Assembly (NCBI RefSeq): GCF_052324685.1
Contig: NC_135214.1
Span: 25,525,765-25,589,764 of the forward strand
DNA: 64,000 bases
Source: Brachyhypopomus gauderio
Lineage: Eukaryota > Chordata > Actinopteri > Gymnotiformes > Hypopomidae
Direction of reading: 5' to 3'
Shown piece by piece: positions 12,100 to 22,286 of this stretch. How positions within the stretch are numbered: position 1 is the first letter of the stretch; each line of letters opens with the position of its first letter. Made by a program: the position numbers and the translations under genes. The notes under the pieces are model-generated. The model ran no database searches. It was not told the origin of the DNA and worked only from the letters and a program-made list of their open reading frames with translations.

Positions 12100-13427
12100 A
12101 TGGCATGCCCATTTGTAGAGAATCCAGTAGATGAGGGAGCATGTGTAGTGCGCAGAGCATTCATGCTACCAGCTCCAAGGTCATTCCAGGACAGGACAGA
12201 TCCACTGGGCTTTCCGGATGACTACTTATTTGAGCGCTACAGGTTCAGAAGACACAGTATTATATATCTCTGTAAATTATTGGTGCCATATATTGAGATC
12301 ACTAGACGTAGTAAAGCTCTTACCAAACCCCAAACGGTCTGTATCGCTTTGTGCTTCTTTGCCAGTCGTGTATTTCTATACAGCGTTGGTGATGCAGAAC
12401 ATCTTAGTAAGGCAACGGTCTGCTGTGAAATTCGAAAGGTTTGCCTTGCGCTTAAGCGCTTCCTTAATATATTCATCAAATTCCCTGGTCACAGAGGCAT
12501 CCTTCCCATAATAGAAGCCTTTTTCAGAACAGCTGGTATGTATTCATGAGAAGTCTTGGTTTGATCAGTAACTTGGAGTTAAACGTATGTGGTTTAACAG
12601 AAGCTCTTATCCAGAGCATTTACCGAAGTGCTTTGTATTCATCTTGATCAACTATTTCATGCTAAAATTCATTCAATTCACGCATTAAATTCTCCAGGAT
12701 TTCCAAATGTCATTGGTGCTATAGACTGCACTCACATCTGGATAAAGGCTCCATCTGGACCCATGGAGGCACACTATGTGAATCAAAAATCATTTCACAG
12801 CGTCAATGTACAGGTACATGCAAGTTTTGCCCACCCAACAGAAATTGTAAAGCATGTCGGTCCATGGGTTTGAACAACTTTCATTCTGTCACTTTTGCCA
12901 TTGTTCTAGATGGTTTGCACCATTTCTATTTCCAACATTGAGGCAAAATGGCCCGGCTCGGTGCATGATTCAAGAATATTTCGTGCCTCCTCACTGGCAC
13001 AGAGGTTTGCCCAAGGTAAGATTACTAAAACCACACAAAATAGTGCAGATTTGGCCTCAGTGTTTAACTCTACTCCTTATAATCGTAGGTGCTTTTCCTG
13101 GCTAACTGCTTGGGGACAGGGGTTACCCCTGCCAACCTTTTCTCCTTACCCCATATGCAGACCCTACAACAGATGCAGAGAGGAGGTTAAATCGTGCACA
13201 TTCCAAGACAAGGGCATGCATTGAGATGGCATTTGGACAGTTATAGAGCAGATTTAACTGCTTGCGCCATCTCAGTCACCCCTGAGAGAGCCTGTGACAT
13301 TGTAGCACAATGTGGCAATACTGCAGAAAGAAGCAATGCCAAGAGTGCAGTTGGAGCAACAGGAAGACGACATTTTAATTGCAGACCACATGGATAGAGC
13401 TGTAGGGACATGTATGCAAACACTTTG
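12100..13427 (+). pseudogene. HARBI1-like Harbinger transposase, degenerate
   Basis: DDE-type nuclease of PIF/Harbinger transposons. The exon-like blocks are 12100-12535 (MACPFVENPV..., helix-turn-helix-like N-terminus), 12698-12813 ([15 protein letters not shown], first catalytic Asp), 12910-13015 (WPGSVHDSRIF, second Asp) and 13089-13427 (GDRGYPCQPFLLTPYAD, then CIEMAFGQL with the catalytic Glu). Splice phases agree between blocks. The last block has in-frame stops near 13103 and after AFGQL near 13244, and a one-base frameshift near 13270. The copy is therefore inactive although all three acidic residues remain legible. Confidence 0.85.
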
Positions 13428-13471
13428 ATTAATGGAATATTTTGTTTGCATTGGTTCATTAACACAACATA

Positions 13472-13757
13472 GGGCAGTCATGGCCTGGCGGTTAGGGAAC
13501 TGGACTTGTGACCGAAGGGTCGTGGGTTCGATTCCCAGACAGGCCATGACTGAGGTGCCCTTGAGCAAGGCACCTAACCCCAACTGCTCCCCGGGCGCCG
13601 GGCTAGGGCTGCCCACCGCTCTGGGCACGTGTGATCCACAGCCCCTAGTAATCACTAGTGTGTGTGTGTGTGTTCTGACTGCACAGATGGGTTAAAAGCG
13701 GAGGACAAATTTCGATTGGGGTGTAAAAATCACAATTGACAAAATATGACACACATT
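13472..13757 (+). mobile_element. tRNA-derived SINE, near full length
   Basis: Begins GGGCAGTCATGGCCTGGCGG and contains B-box-like GTGGGTTCGATTCCCA at its tRNA-like head, then the body CCCTTGAGCAAGGCACCTAA, and ends in CACAATTGACAAAATATGA. Related copies lie at 24026-24310 (plus) and 57099-57376 (minus), with a 3' fragment at 19062-19165. I infer a V-SINE or HE1-like fish family; the exact name was not verified. Confidence 0.8.
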
Positions 13758-13780
13758 TTTTTTTTTTTCCATATTAACTA

Positions 13781-13952
13781 GAGATGTCAATTCCAGGTTC
13801 ATAGATTAAAAGTCCTCACCAGGATTTTGCTCAGGCTTCCTGGATTGTGTTGATTCCACTAATTTTACCTGGATTGCCAATTAGAAAATTTTGCAAGCTT
13901 GAGCAAAATCCTGGTGAGGACTTTTAATCTATGAACTTGGAATTGACACCAC
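13781..13952. mobile_element. Fold-back MITE, 172 bp
   Basis: Two arms of about 54 bp are near-perfect inverted repeats (left GTCAATTCCAGGTTCATAG, right CTATGAACTTGGAATTGAC) around a loop of about 60 bp. TA flanks both ends, consistent with a TA target duplication of Tc1/mariner-type MITEs. It lies inside the Harbinger element, right after the SINE. Confidence 0.75.
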
Positions 13953-14044
13953 TAATACCTTTTTTGGAAAGAGAAATGTATTGATTGTCTTGCTGAGCCT
14001 GTGGACAGAAGAAACTTTGATTTACTTAGCTTGCAAAAACAAGC

Positions 14045-15052
14045 ATATTAAAGTGAGACCTTTTTGCAAATACTCACATTTTTCTCCATTTTCTTTATTT
14101 CAAGCTCCAACTTCCGTATTTGTAGTTTTTTGTACTGCAGATCTGCTTTTTTACATTCTATATCTTGGAGCAAGTACCTTTTGTAGATCTCCCTAATCTC
14201 AGATTCCTTCAAGACAGAAGTATAGTCAAGATTGAGAAGTATTTATTCATGTTGAACTGCATAACTACTACTCACTTGTTCTCTTGTAGAGATGTGAGCT
14301 CTGGACATGGAGGCCTGAGGGTCTTCTCTCTGTTCTTCCATTTCCTTTAAACTCAACACAAATCATGAGATCACAGCACATTAACAGACAGATACATAGA
14401 CACACACGCCTTACAGCTGGCGTTTCTGAACAGGCAGACACTGTGTCCTCATCCTCCTGTACAATCCTGGATGGTCAGGCAATCTCCCCCTGCAAACAAC
14501 AAATTAGACAAGTAAATGTTATCGAACCTCAGGGTTCAGTCATAAGAAATAGGCTGGTTTATGGTACTCACATCATTGTCAAATACAGGAGGATCCAAAA
14601 GAGTCAGCACACCCCCCCCCCCCCCCCACCACTGTAAAATGTTAGTCATCAAGTATACAATAATACTACGATGAAGCCTGCAAGAACATAAATGTAAAAT
14701 CTGAGAAACAACTGAACCTACCTTTAACATAAGGCTGTGTATCATGAGGACAGACAGGATCAGATGATGTTCCTCCTTCAATTCCCACAATGATGGGGCG
14801 TCTGCTGTTTTGCTCTAAAGCAAGGTCTTCTGCAGGAGTGAGGGCTGCTACAGGAGGCCCACCACCAGGAGGCCCACCACCACCACCAGCAGTAGCAGTT
14901 TCCTTTCTGGTTGCCAAAATATTTTATACAGTTATTTAATATGATGTTTTACCTTTTCCTGCACATTAGACTAATCAACTGTACTTACCATTTTGGAGTA
15001 TATTTTTATATTTCAACTTGACCTGCTGCCACGTTCTCTTTACCCCGCTCAT
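14045..15052 (-). pseudogene. Myb/SANT-like protein of the Harbinger element, degenerate
   Basis: Read on the minus strand, the gene starts MSGVKRTWQQVKLKYKNIL (15052-14989). It continues as TRKETATAGGGGGPP with LTPAEDLALEQN and GIEGGTSSDP (14910-14720), and ends in a coiled coil resembling LQYKKLQIRKLELEIKKME (about 14190-14085). These are hallmarks of the DNA-binding partner protein of Harbinger transposases. The acceptor before the second block reads TTTTGG where phase and homology call for AG, so splicing looks broken. Unrelated sequence separates the later blocks. Confidence 0.7.
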
Positions 15053-15618
15053 GTTACTTCTAAATCAAGAAATGATTAATTAACATAATTAATTTACTAT
15101 AACATTTTTACAATGCCAATGAATGTTAACGTTAACGGCCGACCACTAATTAAATTTAACTCGCTGTATATATATAATATATATCGAAATATTATAAAAT
15201 ATATAAACGGTCTGCCCACCACAAATTTGAAAATATAATTATTAAATTCTGATAATAATAATCTGCAATCATTCCAAACTAATAATTACAGTACTTAATT
15301 AAATGTATAAAGATATGATATGATATGCTACATCCACAACATTTATTGGATAGAACTGCAGCAGAACCTTGTTCCTCAATTCAGTTTCCCAGATGGCGAA
15401 ACTGACATCACACTGCTCAGCCAATAGAAGCGGTCCAGCTAAGCTAAGCCTCAACTCTAGCCTAGTACGGAGCAGGTTTGTTCAAACGTATATGTTGCTG
15501 TAGTAACTGAGCGAGGCTTAAGTCTAGCCTCTTTCGTGGAACCGAATTTGAGCAAAATGAGCCAGGCTTGTCTTAAAAAGCCGGCTTACTGAGTTAGCTC
15601 GCTTCGTGGAATAGCCCC

Positions 15619-17793
15619 TTGTTCTCTTCTGTTTGACGTGTTTGTGTTTTTGTTTATGGTGGGGCTCTAATCGTAGCCACGTGGGCAGAGGTTAGTGCCA
15701 AATTGGTTGCCCTGTATTCCTATTTGTTGAATATTTTCATCTATCTAATATCATGGCCTTTTTTTGGCTGGGATAAATTATTTGCACATCAATTATCCTT
15801 TTGTACATCTAATCTTGATCGTGAGTTGTGAAGAATGCAAAACCATCTGTCAGTCTCAAAATAAAATCAATTTGGACTGAGAACGATTAAGACCGTTTTT
15901 TAAAATCTCATAACTCATATGTCATAAATTAATTTGAAGCAGTGTTTCAAGACATTGTGTCGAAGCATGTATGAAATATGACATTCATCTGACTGCCCCT
16001 AAATACTAAATATTAGGTGAAGTTAGGAAATTGCCCAAGTAACTACAAATTACTGCAGATTATTGTAGCTAACTACAATGTAATGTTGAGATTACTGTTT
16101 ACTATTAGACGGGCAAGTTTTTTTTTTGCTGGACGTTTTTTTTCAGCAGTGTTTTCACTTCCACTTCTTTCATTACAGACAAGGACTTCTAATTCTTATA
16201 TTATTTTTCAGTTTACAAAAATTAGACGGATACGACGGAAACAAAGCATTGTGATTCTAGCTACATTTGTCCACAGTACCGGATCAATTTCTGTCAAAAT
16301 AAAGGTCCCTGGAGATAGTCCATTTTAAAAGAGAAAACATATTTAGAAAATAATAATAATAACAACTCTAAACTAACCCTAATCTTGGTCCTTCTATTAC
16401 ATGTATAACAATTCACATATAGTAACTGTACAATCAGCACATAGAATCCTTTTGAAGTCCCGGTTAACAGAAGTGCTGTAGAATTATGCCTTACTGGGAA
16501 AGTGCAAATACATTTACATTTATGGCATTTGGCAGACGCCCTTATCCAGAGCGACTTACATTTTTATCTCTTTTTATATACACAAGTGAGCAATTGAAGG
16601 TTAAGTTCCTTGCTCAGGGGCACCTCAGTCATGGCCTCAGGTCTGGGGATCGAACCCACGACCCTCCGGTCACAAGACCAGTTCCCTGGTTTCCCTGGAT
16701 TGAAAATCTTATAAAACACACACTCTTTCTGGTGTGATAATGTATATAACTTACATAATTCATTGTCTTTGTTATTGCTGTTGCACCTTGGAATGTATTT
16801 CCAAAAAATAATCTGACAAATTTCTTCAGAAGACATAAAAACTCCCTGTGAAATGAGGCCCCCTGATGTCCCCATAATGTCGCCTAATCACTCAGGCAAG
16901 AGCCTTAAGAGCAGTGGTGAAAAGAGGACACCCTTGTACCTCAACCCTTGACCCTTGACCCTCATCCCTTGTGTCATGTAAAGCTATTAGTTATCACTGC
17001 AGCTTTAGGTTCACTTACATGATCTTTTTCCACTTCCTAAGACATAATATTTTAATTAAGATTTAATTAATTTATATTTAACAAAAAATCATCCATGAAC
17101 TAATAGAAAGAAGGAACTATGTACACTAAAAATTGCATTTATGTTTTCAGGGTGAACAGCCTGTAGTCAAACTACTGTAATGCCATGTTTATACTCATCA
17201 AACTGACATGTTTAGATTAATGAAATCGGTGCCATGTTTACACTCATCAAACTGGTGCCATGTTTACTCATTGCCTACTCGATGAGCTCCTAGCAAAGAC
17301 CTGTATTATATTTCAAAATGTAACTTTTTCTAAAAAATTTTAAATTTCAGGTATCCTGACTATGACACTATCCATAAAGTTTCTGTGCATTTCCCAGACA
17401 CACAGGTTTACACCCAATGTGAGAAATCTTCGCTTCTGCACACTGAGCCCTATATGGGTAAGATGTCTGAGAGTTTGACAACAAAACACCCAACCAAACA
17501 AACAATCTTTAGGCCATTTTAAAAAAACGTTTTTACATTCATTTTAATGTATATAATCGTTTTTTTAATGTAGATAACTACAGTTCCACTGTAAAACACT
17601 AGTTTAAGAAAGGGTTTATATTGTCAAAAATCATACTTTTATATGTGATTTTTAAATGTATTTTATAGTTAACTCAAAATTCCTGCCTTTTAGTATTAGA
17701 TTGACACAGGTTCTATAAGCAACATGCAAACCCGCGGAGTTTACCCTTCATTAACATCAACATACTTTGAGTCTCTCAATTCGGTGTTGCTGT
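15619..17793. other. Intergenic, AT-rich, one SINE
   Basis: No exon is supported. The stretch holds the minus-strand SINE at 16505-16692 and a small duplicated phrase near 17185-17265 (CCATGTTTACACTCATCAAAC). Open frames are short and have no family signal. Confidence 0.5.
16505..16692 (-). mobile_element. SINE, minus strand, second subfamily
   Basis: On the minus strand it starts at a tRNA-like head related to the 13472 SINE (GGTCGTGGGTTCGATCCCC). It ends in the widespread fish tail GTAAGTCGCTCTGGATAAGG followed by GCGTCTGCCAAATGCC. The head is shared but the tail differs, so I treat it as a separate subfamily. Confidence 0.7.
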
Positions 17794-17838
17794 CCCCCCC
17801 CCCCCCCCCCCCCCACCCCCCACCCCCAACCCCCAACA
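17794..17838. promoter_or_regulatory. C21 tract with C5-C6 runs, G4/i-motif candidate upstream of rimoc1
   Basis: Twenty-one consecutive C are followed by ACCCCCCACCCCCAACCCCC, about 150-185 bases before the rimoc1 start. The minus strand therefore has at least four G-runs of five or more with one- to two-base loops, fitting the standard G-quadruplex pattern. A regulatory role is inference. Confidence 0.4.
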
Positions 17839-17944
17839 TTTACAGTTTTCCCGTGCTGGCTTTTGTTTTGATGGAGCAGTCATGCGCCTTTACAGCAACT
17901 GTTGCTCATTTCTCGGCGCTCTGAAAATAATCCAAACACACGCC

Positions 17945-17968
17945 CACGTGGTCGGCGGTCACGTGACC
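17945..17968. promoter_or_regulatory. Two CACGTG E-boxes, one a CLEAR-type palindrome
   Basis: CACGTG occurs at 17945-17950. The perfect 12-base palindrome GGTCACGTGACC occupies 17957-17968, ending 11 bases before the rimoc1 ATG. The core GTCACGTGAC is the CLEAR motif bound by TFEB/TFE3, and is also usable by USF or MITF. The surroundings are CpG-rich to about 18330. Confidence 0.6.
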
Positions 17969-17979
17969 GCTCTTCAGTC

Positions 17980-20900
17980 ATGGCCGACGACTACAGGAGG
18001 GGTGTCGAGTTGGAAAGAAGGATTTTTGAGTTGGATAGCAAGTGTGCCTCTCTTCGGACGGAAAAGCAAGGTAATTCTTCATATTACTTTATTTTCTAAC
18101 GAGCGTGCACGTCTTACGATTGTAAAACTGACCGTGTTGGCTGTTATTGCGGCAAATTGCTTGAATGCTAATCTAGCCAAACACTCGCGTTTATTCTGAC
18201 AGCTAGCTTAGCTCGTTAGCTTAGCCTGCTAACCACAACGAGCGGCTCCGGTGTCCCCGTCCGCGGCGGCGGGGCTGTGGGACCTCGCACGGAGAAGTAC
18301 GCGTCCCCCCTCACACACACACCGAGATAAACCCGCCCGCCTGCGGCTGCGCTGAAGAAGGTAGTGGCTGTAGACGAAGGGGGGCTGCTAGCTGTGCTAA
18401 CCTCCCTGTGGTGCCAGTGGGCATGTGTGGCGGGTTCTGGTGTGTAGGCCACATGTGCGGCTGCCCGGCCGGGTCTGTGTTTCACCAGACCCGGGAAGGA
18501 GGATCCGACGTGGTGTGTTTAATGGCCCGGCAGGCTGATTTGCCGTTGATATCTGTGCGGTTGAGAGTCGTTCTCCTGTTTTATTCGTTCACAGACCACA
18601 CGGAACAATTGGCGAAACTCCCTCGCACAGCACTCGAGCGTCATGGGCTGCTCGTGGCTGAAAGTGTGTTTCATGGGGAGCATTTAGACCTGCCCACTGT
18701 CCACGGGAGAAATATTTTGACCGTGAAACAGATGGAGCCTCTGGTATCTCTGATACTGCCACCACCCCTTAGACGGTCACTTACAGAGTCCTTACAGTTT
18801 AAGTAGTGGGATGATTCTACTTTGAGTTTATCTTGATGGAGAAACTGCTCAAGGTGCAGTTGTCCTGCAGGCCTGTGTGTGGCAGCTCGTGGTGCTGTTC
18901 TTTTGTATTGCAAAACTGGCATGCAGTAACGGTTTGTCTTTTATGGCAGTTTGTTGTACATTTGCCTGTTGTCTGTAAGCTGAAAATGGCTTTAGTCTGT
19001 GAGTTGCCTTTTTTTAACCTTTTTGATTGTAGTTCATAACAGTTCATAGCAGGGCATATCATCATAATCACTAGTGTGTGTGTTCTCACTGCACAAATGG
19101 GTAAATGCGGAGGACAATTTTCAGATGGGGGTGAAAATCACAATTGACACACATGACACACAAAGTTGAACGTTGATCAGATCAGTAACGACCTGTAAGG
19201 TTCTGGGTCATCTGTCCCATCATGGACCATAGCAGCCAGCTTCACTTTGATAAGAGTCAGTTTTAACCTAATTATTTTGGAGAAAGTAGATAAAGGATTG
19301 GTCTTCATTCATGTTTGTATATATACTGACTTTGTCCATGTGAATGCACACACTGGACCATAATTGCTTATCAATACCTTATCTGGGGGTCTGGAGATGT
19401 CTGTTTAGACCTGCAAGTCTCTGAACGCAGTACCATAAATCAGATTCTCAAACGCATCCATGGGTGATTAACAACATGTTTCCTTCCTAGATGATGACTA
19501 TTTACAGAATGCATCCTCCATACTAGACAAATTGAAAAACTATTACACACATGGGGGAGAGAGCAGCAGTCTCCCCAGGCTGCTCCAGGACTACACACAG
19601 GTACTGTCCCAGTATATAGTATATAGTAGACACTATCCTCAGGCCTTCTTGATCTTCCACACTGACTGTTTACCCCACAGCATTCCTGAGATTGATACAG
19701 TTGTGTGTAGTAACCAGCTTTAATGGACACTAATTAATGTTTGTTTCATATGTTTTTTAATTTATTTGGACATTTCTACCTCACTGATGCATATGTAAGA
19801 ATATTCTTGTAGGAGTGATTATCATTTTTGAGTGATGGCTGCATGCAAATGTACTGTTGTATAGTGATCAAATCAAATATATTTGTATAGCGCTTTTCAC
19901 AACACATGTTGTCACAAAGCGCTTAGTGATCAGCCTTTATCTAGTGATCAGTCCTTACTGTGTGATTGTCTGCAGTGAGGACATTGTCTTTGTTTTGTCT
20001 GTTTTGTGGGGTGTTATTGCAGGTAATCTTGGACATCACGTTCTATGAGGAGAACAAACTGGTTGACCAGGAGTTCCCCGAGGACACCTCTCCATTCACC
20101 ATTCAGCAGCTGCTGCAGGACCTGACAGAGCCGGAAGTGCTGTCGGGGCGGCTGGCACCTGCCCAGGAGGCAAGCCACTCACTCCACTCACTCCACCCAC
20201 CCACTCACTCACTCACTCACTTCACCCACTCACTCACTCATTCAAATACATTTGACAGGTTTTAATAAATGCAATTGAGAGTTATACAGTTGTATAATGG
20301 TGTTGCTGCTCTGGTGTGTGTCCTGCTGCAGGTGCAGTCTGTCCTGGGGCAGGAGCTGCTGGAGTGTCTGTACTGGCGGCGTGGAGCCCTGCTGTACATG
20401 TACTGTCACACGCTGCATCAGAGGAAACAGTGGATCAAGAAGAACAAAGCCACCTTCCTCAAGGTGAGTATGGCTCCGTCTGCAGGGCGTGGCCCACGGT
20501 CTCACCGCTCCCCTCCCCCTCACTGCTCTCTCCTCGTCCTCCCCCTTTCCAGTGTCTTCAGGAGGGGGTGCGTTACCTTATGAGGATGCTACAGGTGCGA
20601 AGCTCTGTGAAGCTGAACGAGGGAGTCGTTTTCCACGATGCTGCCACCGCCAGCTTCCTGGCAGAAGGTAAATCTGGCGACCTGATGACATGATGTGGGA
20701 TGTAGAGCTGCAGTGTCTGTCGAATGTTTCACTGTGGATCACGTTCTGCTGCCTGCTTCGGCCCACAAGCGCAGGGAGTTTTGGCAGGTTTTACAGTGGT
20801 TTTCAGTCAGATCTGTGCCAGTTAAACTAAATATATTTTGAGCAGTTTACTAAGAAATGCTGTGATTGTTTTCTTTTTTTTTTATAAGTGATTAAGATGT

Positions 20901-21175
20901 TGTCAGTAATGAAACCACAAGTCTCTCTTGTCCTGCTAGGGATTTTCTCGGACACCCATTTGCTTACGATGATGTACATCGGAGAGATGTGCTTCTGGGC
21001 CGTCAAATATGAGGACAGCAGCACGGACGCTGCAGAACACAGAGAGGAAAGGCTTCATTTCCGGGATATTGGTGCTCAGATCCTGCATAAGTATGTGCTG
21101 GCGTGTGAGGGGCCCCTTCAGGGCCAAGGCTGGAACACGGAGAACGCCAAGGAGATCCTCAGTATTCTCCAGTAA
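17980..21175 (+). CDS. rimoc1: RIMOC1 (C5orf51 homologue), RAB7A-interacting MON1-CCZ1 subunit
   Basis: Third subunit of the MON1-CCZ1 guanine-exchange complex. It helps load RAB7A onto late endosomes and onto damaged mitochondria for mitophagy. Six exons: 17980-18070, 19491-19600, 20023-20169, 20332-20463, 20553-20667 and 20940-21175. They give 276 residues in one frame with matching phases; human is about 294. Recognisable stretches are ELERRIFELDSKCASLR, ITFYEENKLVDQEFP, LLECLYWRRGALLYMYCHTL and THLLTMMYIGEMCFWAVKY. Exon 3 ends GAG|GCAAGC, a GC-AG intron, with no usable GT nearby. No truncation is seen. fbxo4 follows 1.1 kb downstream on the same strand, as in human. Confidence 0.9.
19062..19165 (+). 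mobile_element. SINE 3' fragment in rimoc1 intron 1
   Basis: The sequence from ATCACTAGTGTGTGTG to CACAATTGACACACATG matches the last 100 bases or so of the SINE at 13472. The head is absent. Confidence 0.65.
19866..19925 (+). repeat. Dispersed-repeat fragment in rimoc1 intron 2
   Basis: ATTTGTATAGCGCTTTTCAC with ACATGTTGTCACAAAGC matches the 3' end of the L2-type LINE at 48080-48128. It is a short orphan piece of that family. Confidence 0.6.
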
Positions 21176-21773
21176 ATGCAGCACCCACCGCTCTGTCAGA
21201 GCTCACTACGTTTCATAGTTCTGAATCTAATGAAAACAAACAACCAAACAAAACAACAAAAACAAACTTACAAAAAGTTATTAAAAAGCACTTATCTTCC
21301 AGAGTCCAGACTGGTAGTTGGGCATGTGAGTTCTCTGCGGATGTCGAGTAAGAATTCTGTTGTAAAATATTAAAAAAAGATTAATAACTATTTGTTTAAA
21401 AAGATATTCCAGCTGTGGGGGGAAAACATTTTTTAATTTATTTTAGTTTTATTTATTTATTTTTAATTGCATTATAAATGTGAACAGAAATGTTATCAGT
21501 GGGGGGTGTACAGACATGTTAAAGACTGAAGTATTCACAACCATTTTTGAGTATGGAATTTTGAGTATGGAACATTTTTCTTTTTAATATCATATTTGTA
21601 TACTGCATCTTTTGCTTACTTATTAAATGTTGCGTCTTTCCTTTTTGACAAGCTGTAATGTTCAGAGATGGGAACTTTGATATTTTCATAGTATACCTTT
21701 AAAATTCTAAACTTTTTGCTTGTATTCAAAATTGTATTTCATTTCTTGTTTGTTTTTTTATGTCTTCATTGAA

Positions 21774-21779
21774 AATAAA
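21774..21779 (+). terminator. Poly(A) signal of rimoc1
   Basis: AATAAA lies 600 bases after the stop in an AT-rich 3' UTR; an earlier ATTAAA is at about 21623. Confidence 0.55.
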
Positions 21780-22286
21780 TTTTGGTTTAAGAAAATATTA
21801 ATTCTCATTTACGAACTCTACCTGTCGTTTGATTGAGATTGAACATAGCACGATACTTGTAGTTTTTGCCCAAAATTGGCGCGATTACAAAGGGTTAATA
21901 ATAACCGTATAGAATTTGAAAGTTATGATAACTACTAACATACAGGCGAGTTCACCAGGGAAAATTTTCTCCTCACGTTTCATAATTGTATAATTAAGTA
22001 TAATGACGAGAAAAATATATAAAAAAATAACGAGTGAGTTAAAATCCGGGGACTGCATTAACCATAATGCATCACTGTCCGTGACATCACTTACTATATA
22101 CGTGTTAACTTTGGTTCCCGGAAAATGTCAGTAACAACATTTTCCGTAACAACAAGCTGTTTTAACTCGGAATCGTTTGGTAGGCGAAAGATTTGATTAA
22201 AAAACCTGTGTTATTTGGCCACTTATCTGCATGTACAGTTTATATTAATTTATGTTACATCCGCGAGACGATTTAAATTCCAAACA
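21780..22286 (+). promoter_or_regulatory. Intergenic and upstream region of fbxo4
   Basis: Five hundred AT-rich bases separate the rimoc1 poly(A) signal from the fbxo4 ATG. No TATA box or CpG island stands out. The fbxo4 promoter is placed here by position only. Confidence 0.35.

Larger units (their letters stand above)
12060..15618. mobile_element. Decayed PIF/Harbinger transposon with two opposed genes
   Basis: This element carries a HARBI1-like transposase pseudogene on the plus strand and a Myb/SANT-like partner on the minus strand, the standard two-gene arrangement of PIF/Harbinger elements. The right end (15360-15618) finishes TTCGTGGAATAGCCCC and matches the terminal fragment at 261-284. 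A TATA-like TATAAAAG at 12064-12071 precedes the transposase. A SINE and a fold-back element are inserted between the two genes. The left terminus could not be found, so the start coordinate is approximate. Confidence 0.7.

Noticed and set aside
13490-13560. Possible tRNA gene (GTGGGTTCGATTCCCA)
   Set aside because: The B-box-like sequence belongs to the tRNA-derived head of a SINE, with copies elsewhere in the window and no intact cloverleaf.
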